This document shows positions 49,692-60,632 of a DNA stretch of 64,000 bases, in pieces. Below the pieces are notes generated by a model. That model saw only the letters and a program-made list of their open reading frames with translations, was not told the origin of the DNA and made no database searches. The translations under genes were made by a program, and so were the position numbers. Location of the stretch: NCBI RefSeq assembly GCF_045679555.1, contig NC_092100.1, positions 32,985,106 through 33,049,105 on the forward strand, in the 5' to 3' direction. This DNA is from Salvelinus alpinus (taxonomy: Eukaryota > Chordata > Actinopteri > Salmoniformes > Salmonidae). How positions within the stretch are numbered: the first letter of the stretch is position 1; every line of letters starts with the position of its first letter.

Positions 49692-50519
49692 CCTGTGCCT
49701 GCGCCCCGAATGTGCAGGGCCAAAGTCACCATCCAGCCAGGACGGGTTGTGCAGGCTCTTAGCTCGAGACCTCCAGTGCGCCTCCACGGCCCAGTGTATC
49801 CGGTGCCTCGGCCAAGGACAAGGCCTCCTGCATGTCTCCCCAGCCTGGTGAGTCCTGTGCCTGTGCTAAGCCCTAACCCTCCTGCATGTCTCCCCAGCCT
49901 GGTGAGTCCTGTACCTTCTCCCAGAGCCAGGTCTCCTGTGTGTCTCTCCACTCCAGTGATGAACCATGGCACGAAGCCTCCAGTGATGATCCATGGCAAG
50001 AAGCCTCCAGTGATGATCCATGGCAAGAAGCCTCCAGTGATGAGCCATGGCACAAAGCCTCCTGTGTGTCTCTCCACTCCAGTGATGCCCTTCAGCTGCC
50101 AGTGTCTCCCTCCTGTCCGGAGCTGCCAGAGTCTCCCTCCTGTCCGGAGCTGCCAGAGTCTCCCTCCTGTCCGGAGCTGCCAGAGTCTCCCTCCTGTCCG
50201 GAGCTGCCAGAGTCTCCCTCCTGTCCGGAGCAGCCAGAGTCTCCCTCCTGTCCGGAGCAGCCAGAGTCTCCCTCCTGTCCGGAGCAGCCAGAGTCTCCCT
50301 CCTGTCCGGAGCAGCCAGAGTCTCCCTCCTGTCCGGAGCAGCCAGAGTCTCCCTCCTGTCCGGAGCAGCCAGAGTCTCCCTCCTGTCCGGGGCCCGCTGC
50401 GAGGGTCCCCAGTCCGGGGTCGGCGGCGAGGGTGGGCCAAGCTTAAGGTGGAGCGGGGTCTATGTCCCGCACCAGAGCCGCCACCGCGGATAGATGCCCA
50501 CCCAGACCCTCCCCTATAG
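49692..50519 (+). pseudogene. Proline-rich coding tail of the LTR element with minisatellite
   Basis: A frame from the LTR into the internal region stays open to TAG at 50517 and is rich in Pro, Ser and Arg, with repeats of SLPPVRSCQ or SLPPVRSSQ (9 residues, 27 bp). The opposite strand is open as well because the repeat has no stop in several frames. No catalytic or structural domain can be recognised; it is a leftover of an internal coding region and its start, within the LTR fragment, is accidental. Confidence 0.5.
50104..50391. repeat. 27-bp minisatellite, 11 units
   Basis: Units of GTCTCCCTCCTGTCCGGAGC followed by WGCCAGA. The first four carry AGCTGCC, the later ones AGCAGCC, so the array grew from at least two unit types. 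An upstream, shorter array of CCATGGCAAGAAGCCTCCAG units (30 bp) lies at about 49965-50060. Confidence 0.9.
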
Positions 50520-50563
50520 GTTTAGGTTTTGCGGCCTGAGTCCACACCTTTGGGGGGTGGGTC

Positions 50564-50933
50564 TGTCACGCCCTGACCTTAGAGATCCCTTTTATGTCTC
50601 TATGTTGGTTGGTCAGGGCGTGAGTTGGGGTGGGCATTCTATGTTTTGTTCTACGTTTTCCATTTCTATGTGTTTGGCCGGGTGTGGTTCTCAATCAGAG
50701 GCAGCTGTCTATCATTGTCTCTGATTGAGAACCATACTTAGGTAGCCTTTTTCCACCTGTTTGTTGTGGGTAATTGTTTTCTGTTTTGTGTTGTTGCACC
50801 AGACAGAACTGTTTCGTTTCGTTCACTCTCTTTGTTGTTTTTGTTGTTTCAGTGTTCAGGTTATTTTATTAAATTACAATGAACACTTACAACGCTGTGT
50901 TTTGGTCACCTTCTTCCCAGGACGATCGTTACA
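50564..50933 (+). repeat. 3' LTR
   Basis: 370 bp from TGTCACGCCC to GATCGTTACA. Contains an internal inverted pair, TTCTCAATCAGAGGCAGCTG near 50697 and CTCTGATTGAGAACC near 50719, and a polyadenylation-like ATTAAA near 50869. Confidence 0.82.
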
Positions 50934-51299
50934 ACTTGTAACATTGCATTTTATGATTTCTTAATTCATCACGTGTTGAAAGTCTTGTGAAGTGTGATTT
51001 TAGTTGCATAGAACTTAATTTAAATAACTTGTATTCTTGTGTATTCATATGCTTCTTAAATCTAGACAGAACCTTTAAACTGAATATATATTTTTTTACC
51101 TTTTCTCAATTTCAACACGTGACGAAGAAAGAAAATCATAAAATACAGTGTTACAAGTACACAGCATATGAAGAGGATGGGAACATTTTAATAACTGTTC
51201 TGTCGTCTGTGTCCTGATTGACATATTTGAAAAAGGCCACATCTATCCCCTGGTGATGCAGATTATCAACATATGAAGTGTAAAACATATGCTTGTGTT

Positions 51300-51530
51300 T
51301 TTCTGGACTCCATTCCCGCCTGCCTGACCATTCTGCCTGCCCTGACCTCGAGCCTGCCTGCCATTCTGTACCTCTGGAACTCTGAACTGGTTTTGACCTT
51401 TTGCCTGTCCACAACCATTCTCTTGCCTACCCATTTTGGATTGTTAATAAACATCTGGACTCTAACCATCTGCCTCCTGTGTCTGCATCTGGGTCTCGCC
51501 TTATACCCTTATATCCTCAAATGTGAATCG
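51300..51530. repeat. Possible LTR-tail-like repeat
   Basis: CTGCCTGACCATTCTGCCTG, an AATAAAC signal near 51445 and GTGTCTGCATCTGGGTCTCG recall the ends of salmonid LTR elements. No partner LTR or target duplication found, so the assignment is tentative. Confidence 0.3.
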
Positions 51531-51726
51531 TCATTACGTCAGGAAAGAAACATCATGTGAAAGTACAGTATTCCAAACTGCTTTAAGGAGCTACACTTGC
51601 ATGCTGAGAATGTTGTGGTAGTATTATATAAAACTTCAATATAACATTGTCTAAATGTTATAAAGAACTCAAAGACAATGTATATTGTGTGAACATCAAT
51701 GGAATAGTATGTTAAACCTAAAAGAA

Positions 51727-52800
51727 ATGTGTTCTGAGAACATTCCTGTAATACTAGGTGAATGTTTTTTGCACCCTTAAAGAAACGTTGTATAATCGTC
51801 TGCACAACTGGACAGTATTTGTGTTTTGGGAACATATATTTTGTGATGTCCCCACAATGTTCCCACCAGACTGTTCCCACAACCAGTGGTGTAAAATACT
51901 TTAAAGTACTACATAAGTAGTTTTTTGTGGTGTCTCTACTTAACTTTACTATTTACTTTTATTTTTACCTCACTACATTCCCACCAAAAACGATGTACTT
52001 TTTACTCCATACATTTTCTCTCACACCCAAAAGTACTCGTTACATTTTAAATGCTTATCAGGACAGGAAAATGGTCAAATTCTTATCAAGAGAACATCCC
52101 TGGTCGTCCCTACTGCCTCTGATCTGACGGACTCACTAAACACACATGCTTTGTTTATAAATTATTTCCGAGGGTTGTAGTGTGCCCCTGGCTATCCGTA
52201 CATTTAAAAAAACAAGAAAATTATGCCGTCTAGTTTTCTACTTTTACTTTTACTTTTGATATTTAAGTGTATTTTAGCAATTACATTTGCTTTTGATACT
52301 TAAGTATATTTTAAACCAAATACTTTTAGACTTTTACTCAAGTAGCATTTTACTGGGTTACTTTTACTTGAGTCATTTTCTATTAAGGTATCTTTACTTT
52401 ATGACAATTGGGTACTTTTTCCACCACTGCCCACAACTTAATGAAACATTCTGGGAACCTTTAAAGAACAGACGAAATGTGTTCTAGGAATTTTCTTGTA
52501 CTACCAGGTGAATGTTATTTTGCATCCTAAAATAAACATTGTGGACAGTTTTTGTATTTTGGGAACATCTTTTGTGATGTCCCCACAATGTTCCCACCAG
52601 ACTGTTCTCACAACCTAATGAAACAATCTGGGAACTTTTAAAGAATAGATGAAACGTGTTCTAAGAATGTTCTTGCAAAATCAGGCAAATGTTTTATACA
52701 AATATTCTATAATCATCAGCTCGACTGAACTGTTTTTGTGTTATGAGAACAGTTGCCGCGACCCAACAAATGTTCTGTTAAACTTCACAGAACCAATTTT
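51727..52800. repeat. ~175-bp tandem repeat (three units) split by a MITE
   Basis: Unit starts at about 51727, 52471 and 52650 share GAAAYGTGTTCTRRGAATGTT-like sequence, then AGGTGAATGTT, TTTTGTGTTTTGGGAACAT and CCCACAATGTTCCCACCAGA. The hAT-type MITE at 51884-52429 interrupts the first unit. Confidence 0.75.
51884..52429. mobile_element. hAT-type MITE (546 bp)
   Basis: Ends CAGTGGTGTAAA and TTTTCCACCACTG are inverted repeats, flanked by CCCACAAC at 51876-51883 and 52430-52437, an 8-bp target duplication, the hAT signature. No coding capacity; repeated TACTTTTACTTTT and TACTTAAGTAT-like phrases inside. Confidence 0.9.
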
Positions 52801-52955
52801 GGTTTGCTGGGTAGCCAGCCTTGGAGGTGAAATACTGTTGATAAATTGTCATATTGATCAAATAACCCATATGCTATGTTGAAAAACACCATAAGAGAGT
52901 GCTCATCTTGTCAAATGCATGTTGTTGAGAGGTTGACTGTCAGGTCAAACACCAT

Positions 52956-53454
52956 ACACTGAGCATACAAAATATTAAGAACAGCTTCCTAATATTGAGT
53001 TGCCCTCCCCCCACCCCGGTTTCAAAAGCGTTCCAGGGGAATGCTGGTCCATGTTGACTCCAATGCTTCCCACAGTTGTGCCAAGTTGGCTGGATGTCCT
53101 TTGGGTGGTGGACCATTCTTGATACACATGGGAAACTGTTGAGCATGAAAAACCCAGCAGCGTTGCAGTTCGTGACACGGTGCACCTGGCACCTACTAGC
53201 ACACTCTGTTCAAAGGCACTTCAGTCTTTTGTCTTGCCCATTCACCCTCTGAATGGCACACATTCGCAATTCATGCCTCAATTGTCTCAAGGCTTAAAAA
53301 TCCTTCTTTAACTGGTCTCCTTCCATCCATCTACACTGATTGTAGTGGATTTAAGAAGTATCATCAATAAGGGACCATGGCTTTCACCTGGATTCACCTG
53401 GTCAGTCTATGTCATGGAAAGAGCAGGTGTTCATTGTGTTTTGTACACTCAGTG
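52956..53454 (-). mobile_element. Internally deleted Tc1-like element keeping the DNA-binding domain
   Basis: TA flanks; ends CACTGAGCATACAAAATATT and the complement of CACTGAGTGTACAAAACACA. The minus-strand frame at 53202-52975 reads LVGARCTVSRTATLLGFSCS, the helix-turn-helix part of a transposase, but the catalytic domain is deleted. Confidence 0.82.
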
Positions 53455-54600
53455 TAGATTGTAGATTGGAAAATGTAGCTATTCAGAATAGTTGGTTATT
53501 ATGCAATGTATACATCACAAACATTAAAAGTTCAAATACACCTATGTCAGAGATAAAAGTCAGGGATAAGTGCAAAGTCTTGTAATCATAATTACTATGT
53601 AATATTTAAATAGGCCTACTACTTTTTGAAACTACAAGATTGCCTAAATGTCAGTCGTGTAGCATAATCTGAGGAATCTATAGCTAACCTATATCTAGAT
53701 CTATGAAGGTTCTGTGAAATTTGGGGATTAACCTTTTACTGCAGTGGGCTAAATCAAGGTCACACAGAGTGTTTCTAGGTAGTCTTAAACAAATCTACTT
53801 TGAAACAAAAGTATGCACCTCACATGGTTATGGGCTTAAAAAAATAAGATACTTGTACCATGTCAGATATAGAGTTGAAATGTTTTCAATTTATTTTGAG
53901 TTTGCATCCCAATATTACACTTTATATACATCACAGAAGACTGAAATATAATATAAAACTGTTTGACATAGAAACACTAGATTTTCGGCTGTACATTTTT
54001 TTGGGGGAGGGGGGGAAATAGGAAAAACATTCCACCCATGGGGACACTAGGTTATTTGACTGCAGGAAAGGGATGTATACCTGGGTTAGAATCTTCCTTG
54101 AAGTCACACAGAGTTGATGGAGGGGCATGCCAAAATGCGGAATTTTGGCACTTTTGCAAGCCTTTATTTATATAGAAAATCGGATTTATTGAATTCTCCA
54201 TATGGTCTACATTAAAGGACACTTCATTTCATATAACTCTTATTTTTCAATTCAATATTGGTGCACAATTTTCACTTAAAATATCAAAGGGACGCAAAAG
54301 TCACTAATTTCATGGAAAGACCCAGTGACATGCGTCAAAGTAGCCTTTGACCATCCAGGAACTGGAACAGTATGCTGTCCTGCTATCACTGCGACGTTAT
54401 CGCGAGGAACACTGATGATGCTTCTGGGGGTGGGTGGCATGAAAAAGCTCTTTATGAAAGCCATAAAAACGTAAATTATTTCGGATTTTGATCTCACATT
54501 TCATTGTGAGATATAGTTTGTTGCTTCGCATCTGTGGATGACGCTGGATCACAATTTCAGCACCTGGACAGTTCCTGGTCATTAACCTATACTGGACACA
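53455..54600. other. Gene-free stretch with a partial MITE copy
   Basis: About 54080-54320 repeats the right half of the MITE at 27317-28161 (TTTTGGCACTT, CAATATTGGTGCACAATTTT). The rest is unrecognised. Confidence 0.45.
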
Positions 54601-56875
54601 TGGAGTCCATAACGTGTTTATGGGGAAACCCTGTGAGCAGGCGCGATTTGTGCACTAGAATGCCCTCCTTCCGTTACAAAGATGCCATTATCTGAATATG
54701 TGGATAGTGGTGGACATTTAATAGCGCCTTCGTGAAGGATGAGGCTTGCAGTAAGGATCGGGCTTTTTCGTTGTGCCCTGTATTCTAAGCAGCAGCACGG
54801 GTACTTGGCCAATGCAAATCTGGAGACGATAGCAGCAGCCTACACACAGCAAGAACCGAGCCTTGCTCACACTGATCATCGACAAGGGAGACATTACCAT
54901 CATCATTAGGAGGGCATGGAAGTCACGACCATACTTTCAACAATGTAGAGCATTAAAGGTATGTTTATTTGTCAGAATATCATATTTATTAATTATTTCG
55001 ATACTTCCTGCCTGTGACTTTCACTGTTTCATCTATTCCTTCCCCTTTTCTTTTATTGGCGTCTTAATGACCACAATAGTTGTCATATTCGTGCTGTGTT
55101 TTTTTATTGCACTATTGATTCTTTTGCTAAATTTTCAGGAAAACATCTAATATAGCTTACTATTTATAGTAGCTACCGTGTAGTAGCAACCTATATATCT
55201 GTTGTTCCACGTGCTTTGAACCAGAATAACAGTCATTGTAGAAAGCTGTCCAAGGCCTTGTGTGTGAAGAATAATGGAGACATACTAGCCTTTATCTGTT
55301 TAGCAGGGATCAATGTTGACACGTCTTTGAGGTAGAACCCTGTGTTTATTGGGGGAACTTCGAATGTAGGATACGAATGTAGGATACAAGAGGTGGATAC
55401 TGAAATGTAGACAGAAGGCTGTAACTAAGAATATTGGGAAGTGAAGGGATTGGACGATATGAAATGGTTGCCTTGCTGTATGTCATAACCTGTGCGCGCC
55501 GTTAAAAAATCAAGTAATTATTGCCTTTAAGGGGGAATGCAAGTTACTATATGTTGGAGAACAACATGGATATATGGCAACAGTTCATTTACAGCCTGAT
55601 AGATAGATATTGTATTTTCATGATGAGTATAGAGTAGTGTAAGTATTTACTCAAGTCTTGGAATTGATGGATGTTTTATTCATTATATATTCTACCTGTT
55701 TCCCGAGAGCTTACCTTAAATAACTACCCTGTCTGATGGGTTGTCAAGTCAAGTCCTTGACCTATGGCCACATCCATTATTAGGAGCTGGGATTGACTGG
55801 TTTCTTTAAACAGAAGAAATCCTGCATACAGTAACTCCAATGCTTTCTATTTCACTCATTGTCTTTACTGCACAGCAATAACAACCTTTCCACCACATAG
55901 CCTATGCTATTGCCTGTGCTGTGACCACATTTCCTATAGGTGCCAGTTGTGTGCATTATTTCTTCTTGGGTATAGCATTGATGCAATATTACACTAGCCC
56001 TTGATTGACCTGCATTTATTTATATTGAATACATTCTACTCTGCTGTACTACATTCTGTTCTGCTATAGCTCCAAATACTGACTCCTCATCACATCAGCT
56101 CATGTGTCTGAAGGTTTTTCCTTTGCCCTGACTTCATACAACACTCTGCAAATTAACTTCTCCTCACCGCCCGGCATTTGAATGATTGATGCTTTGAATA
56201 AACAACCTCTACAGCGCATGCTGCTTACTGATATGTGTTTATATTGCTGCTGACAACTTCATCAGACTTTTTAAAAGTGACGCACTAGCACATTGAGCAT
56301 CAGTTTATACCTGCAATGTGGGGAATGCAGCTGTCTGTGCAGTGATATCCCTTTTCAAAGACTAGGGGATTGTCATTCTGTGTGGGTGAAGCCTATGTAC
56401 CTGGTTGCTCTTCTCTTGTGTGTAGTCTGTGGAAAGCTGCTGGAATGGACTGTAATTTAAAAGAACTTTTCAATGGTTCTATTTCCTATGGCAAAAAAGA
56501 AGCTCCCATCCTGCCTTACTTGTTATTCAAGTGATGTGATGTTTTTGAGCCCCTGGTGGAGAGTTAAATCTGTCACTACCAGAGGACTCACAGAGCAGAG
56601 CATATACTGTAGGATAATGTTTATGTTCATATTCATTTATTGTTTTCACGCTATTCAGATGAATATAGAATCTTTCATCTGTAGTTTATATGGACAATCT
56701 TCTTTGTTTTAGGTGAATTCATAAAACAGTTAATGAACATGACATTCAAAACAAATGTTAAATAGTTTAAAGTATAATGAACAAGTGTTCATATATGAGA
56801 CGCGCTGTTGTCAGAATGTGAATAGTTATGGAGAGACTATGAATAACTTCCTTGTTTTCTAACCTTTCTCCACAG
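54601..56875 (+). other. Possible 5' non-coding region of a gene
   Basis: Around 54650-54960 the sequence becomes less AT-rich and ends in AGCATTAAAG before GTATGT, which would be a donor for a non-coding first exon joined to the exon at 56876. Position only; no coding content or repeat recognised, and 55000-56870 would be its intron. Confidence 0.3.
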
Positions 56876-56975
56876 GTGTGATATGAGCCAAGTCTCTAAT
56901 CTCTGGTGAAATCAGGAGTAACAATCGTGTCGACGTCCATTCACAGAAACAATACAGCAACATGAGCAAGCCACA
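56876..56975 (+). CDS. Probable 5' exon with start codon (Met-Ser-Lys-Pro), gene not identified
   Basis: Acceptor TTTCTCCACAG at 56865-56875, then 86 bp of untranslated sequence, ATG at 56962 in CAACATGAG, and donor CCACA|GTAAGT at 56976. It codes MSKP plus two bases of Gln/His. The acceptor has a good pyrimidine tract and the donor is near perfect, so a real exon is likely. MSKPH/Q recalls pyruvate kinase M, but that gene has no intron at this point as far as I know, so I do not claim it. A following plus-strand frame (FCDGTPSKPQ..., after acceptor ACACACAG at 57101) stays open to TAG at 57281 but resembles no family. Confidence 0.4.
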
Positions 56976-57289
56976 GTAAGTAAAACATCAACATACCAGA
57001 TTAACTCTGATGTCCCTATCTGTTTAACACATCGTAACCTCTCACTATATTGTCATGTGTTTTGCGCGTTTTACCATGACTGCCCGCTATGAACACACAC
57101 AGGTTTTGCGATGGAACACCCAGCAAGCCTCAGCTGATTATGAGAACAGCCTCTTTCTATTTCCTCATCCACTTCCAGTCAAGGACTTTGAGCCTGAGCA
57201 GCAGGGGAGCTGAGTTTGCCTTAGCTAGGCACTCCAAGAGAACGACCACCAGTCACCAGACTGCCTCTGCTGCAATCTCTTAGCATGCA

Positions 57290-58025
57290 GGAGGGGTGTT
57301 CACTTTTCATCTTCTCTTAATAATAATTACTCTCTGTGTGGTACCCAAGACAGCCCCTGCATCCTGATGACAGCCCTGGTTATGGCCAAGTAAGGGGAGG
57401 GAGATGGTGGGTGAGGTGGGAGGGAGGCAAATGAGGGTGAAGTGGGAGGGAGATGGGGGGTGAAGTGCAAGGGAAGATGAAAACACTGTGGGACAATATA
57501 CTGGCCAGTGGGCGACAAACAGAATTGTGATATGTTTTCTGGTTAACACTGAGGCATGAATTAATGCAGTCGGTCCTCAGCGACACCCTGGTGAAATGAC
57601 AGATGGGAAATCCTTGTGTGGTGTGATCACGTCTGCGGAGCTGTTTTCACCACTCTTCTTTTCATTCTACACTACTTTAAATAATCTCTCCCTCTCTGTG
57701 GTGTATTTCTGCTCACACTAAGAGTCAGAGATGGAAAAATAGTTGCTACTCAAGATTTAACCTCCCTGTAAGTGGACAGATTTATCATATATTTAACATT
57801 CAGTTTAAATTTGAACATGTTAAAGTTGTCAAAGCTTTGATTGATTGACGCAAACCAGTGAAGAAGATGTACTGACAAAAAGAAGAAAGAACTGCATTGC
57901 CTTTTCGAGCTTCATTCAATAACATAATTTTCCACATTCAATTATATTGAATAAACTAGCTGTAGGCTCTTCTCATTGCAGATGGTTTATGCTAGTATAC
58001 TGACAAGTATACTGTAGCAATAGTG
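57290..58025. other. Gene-free stretch
   Basis: Includes a purine-rich run with GGGAGGGAGATGG repeats (about 57397-57470). The opposing minus frames here are shadows of that low-complexity sequence. Confidence 0.45.
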
Positions 58026-58027
58026 GT

Positions 58028-58150
58028 TGGTGCAGGGTTTCCCAAACTCAGACCTCGGAACCCCAAGGGGAGCACATTTTGGTTTTTGCCCTAGCACTAC
58101 ACAGCTGATTCAAATAATCATCACCAACTAATCATCACCATTCAGAGAGT
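58028..58150. mobile_element. Half of a palindromic hAT-like MITE
   Basis: GGTTTCCCAAACTCAGACCT and GCACATTTTGGTTTTTGCCC then CTAGCACTACACAGCTGATT form the left arm of a very common fish MITE; the mirrored right arm is absent here. Confidence 0.65.
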
Positions 58151-58408
58151 ACGCTACACACCATGACGAATCATGTGTGTTTGAAACAGGTCAGCTAACA
58201 TTTACTGTAACTAACCTCTGTGGTCACGTGAGTCTCTGCCACAGAGCAGTTGATCACTCTATTTTGATTCTATGTCTCGATCCTGTCTCATTACAAGAAA
58301 ATGTGCTGATGAGCAGTTTACCGTTTTAGCACAATATATACAGTTAGCTCACATATGGGAAGTTTAAATCTCCTACAGATGATGTTACATGATATTACAT
58401 AACATTAT

Positions 58409-58560
58409 GGATGGCAGGTAGCCTAGCAGTTAAGCCAGTAATGTAAAGGTCGCTGGTTCGAATCCCCGAGCTGAAAAGTCTGTAGATGTGCCCTTGAGCA
58501 AGGCACCTAACCCTAATCGCTCCTGTAAGTTGCTCTGGATGAGAGCGTCTGCTGAAGTAC
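58409..58560 (+). mobile_element. tRNA-derived SINE
   Basis: Plus strand: GGCAGGTAGCCTAGCAGTTA, B box GGTCGCTGGTTCGAATCCCC, body CTTGAGCAAGGCACCTAACC and tail CTCTGGATGAGAGCGTCTGC. The order is complete and the 3' tail is present. Confidence 0.85.
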
Positions 58561-58904
58561 AAAAATGTACGCATGTTTTCCTGGCAGATGTATCCAGGGC
58601 TTCTAACCATAAGTTCCATGGGGTATTTACTGAAGCAACAAGGCAACTACGACCAAAAAACATTAGTCATAAATACAGCACCAGTGTTAATACTATGATT
58701 TAAAGCCATTTAATTGTGTTTTAATAGCTTAGTGAGTTCGCCTTACTAAGAATCCACACAGCTTCTCATAGGTTCTCAAGAAGGTTGAGTTTTAAACTAA
58801 CAGTCTATCTTCACATTATAGTATTTGTTACAGCATATTGTCCATTGAATAGTATGTTACATATGTAATGCCATGTTAAAACCATGTATAAGAAACATTT
58901 ACTG

Positions 58905-59099
58905 ACTTGTTGGAAAGATGGCATCCTATGACGGTGCCATGTTGAAAGTCTCTGAGCTCTTCATTAAGGCCTTTGTTTGTCTATGGAGATTGCATGGCTG
59001 CGACCCAATTTTATACACCTGTCAGCAACAGGTGTGGCTGAACTAGCCAAATCCACTAATTTGAAGGGGTGTCCAAATACTTTTGCATAAGTAGTGTAT
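58905..59099. mobile_element. Tc1-like right-end fragment
   Basis: CACTAATTTGAAGGGGTGTC and CAAATACTTTTGCATAAGTA with GTGTA is the right terminus of a common salmonid Tc1 family. Directly followed by the next Tc1 element. Confidence 0.65.
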
Positions 59100-59102
59100 G
59101 TA

Positions 59103-60626
59103 CAGTACCAGTCAAAAGTTTGGACACCTAGTCATTCAATAGTTTTTCTTTATTTTTACTATTTTCTACATTGTAGAATAACAGTGAACACATCAAAACT
59201 ATGTAATAACACATATGGAATCATGTAGTAACCAAAGAAGTGTTAAACAAATGTTATATTTATATTCTTCAAAGTAGACACCCTTTGCCTTGATGACAGC
59301 TTTGCACACTCTTGGTATTTTCTCAACCAGCTTCATGAGGAATGCGTTTCCAACAGTCTTGAAGGAGTTCCCACATATGCTGAGCCCTTGTTGGTTGCTT
59401 TTCCTTCGATCTGCAGTTCAACTCATCCCAAGCCATCTCAATTGGGATGAGGTCAGGTGATTGTGAAGGCCAAGTCATCTGATGCAGCACCATCACTCTC
59501 CTTCTTGGTCAAATAGCCCTTACACAGCCTGGATGTGTGTTTTGGGTCATTATCTTGTTGTAAAAACAAACGATAGTCCCACTAAGAGCAAACAAGATGG
59601 GATGGCATATCGCTGCAGAATGCTGTGGTAGCCTTGCTGGTTAAGTGTGCCTTGAATTCTAAATAAATCACAGACAGTGTCACCAGCAAAGCACTCCCAC
59701 ACCATCACATCTCCGTGCTTCACAGTGGGAACGACACGTGCAGAGATCATCCGTTCACATGCTGTGCGTCTCACAAAGACACGGCGGTTGGAACCAAAAT
59801 GCTCAAATTTGGACTCATAAGACAAAGGACAGATTTCCACCGGTGTAATGTCCCTTCCTCGTGTTTCTTGGCCCAAGCAAGTCTCTTCTTCTTATTGGTA
59901 TCCTTTAGTAATGGTTTCTTTGCAGCAATTCGACCATGAATGCCTGATTCACATAGTCTCCTCTAAACAGTTGATGTTGAGCTGTGTCTGTTACTTGAAC
60001 TCAGCGAAGCATTTATTTGGGCTAAAATCTGAGGTGCAGTTAACTAATGAACTTATCCTCTGTAGCAGAGGTAATTCTGGGTCTTCCATTCCTGTGGCGG
60101 TCCTCATGAGAGCCAGTTTCATCATAGCGCTTGATGGTTTTTGCGACTGCACTTCAAGAATTGTTCAAAGTTCTTGAAATGTTCCACATTGACTGACCTT
60201 CATGTCTTAAAGTAATGATGGACTGTCGTTTCTCTTTGCTTATTTGAGCTGTTCTTGCCATAAAATGGACTTGGTCTTTTACCAAATAGGGCTATCTTCT
60301 GTATACCACCCCTACCCTGTAACAACACAACTGATTGGCTCAAACGCATTAAGAAGGAACGTAATTCTACAAATGAACTTTTAACAAGGCACAACTGTTA
60401 ATTGAAATACATTCCAGGTGACTACCTCATGAACCTGGTTGAGAGAATGCCAAGAGTGTGCAAACCTGTCATCAAGGCAAAGGGTGGCTACTTTGAAGAA
60501 TCTCTTTTTTTGGTTACTACATGATTCCATGTGTATTATTTCACAGTTTATATGTTTGTAGAAAATAGTGCAAATAAAGAAAAACCCTGGAATGAGTAGG
60601 TGTGTCCAAACTTTTGACTGATACTG
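59103..60626 (-). mobile_element. Tc1-like transposon (~1.52 kb), inactive
   Basis: TA flanks at 59101-59102 and 60627-60628; ends CAGTACCAGTCAAAAGTTTG and its mutated complement. Minus-strand transposase pieces at 59876-59550 include YESKFEHFGSNRRVFVRRTA and GDVMVWECFAGD. Same family and orientation as the copy in the tpm1 intron (25126-26595), useful for comparing ages. Confidence 0.87.
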
Positions 60627-60632
60627 TATATA

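Larger units (their letters stand above)
49567..50933 (+). mobile_element. Internally deleted LTR retrotransposon with 5-bp target duplication
   Basis: ACTTG at 49562-49566 and again at 50934-50938 flank the element, which begins TGTCACGCCC and ends GATCGTTACA. The 3' LTR is 50564-50933 (370 bp), preceded by the purine-rich TTTGGGGGGTGGGTC. At the left only the first ~125 bp of the LTR remain (49567-49691, about two differences from the 3' copy), then sequence jumps to a proline-rich coding tail. The primer-binding site, nearly all of gag and all of pol are absent, so it cannot move by itself. The retrovirus-like family was not identified further. Confidence 0.85.

Noticed and set aside
49566-50519. 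317-aa plus-strand and 274-aa minus-strand open frames
   Set aside because: Both cross a 27-bp minisatellite and an LTR fragment; openness comes from the repeat. The plus frame is listed only as a leftover of a retroelement coding tail.
56962-57283. Pyruvate kinase M as identity of the MSKP exon
   Set aside because: Only four residues match, the known gene continues without an intron at this point, and no PKM sequence follows within the window.
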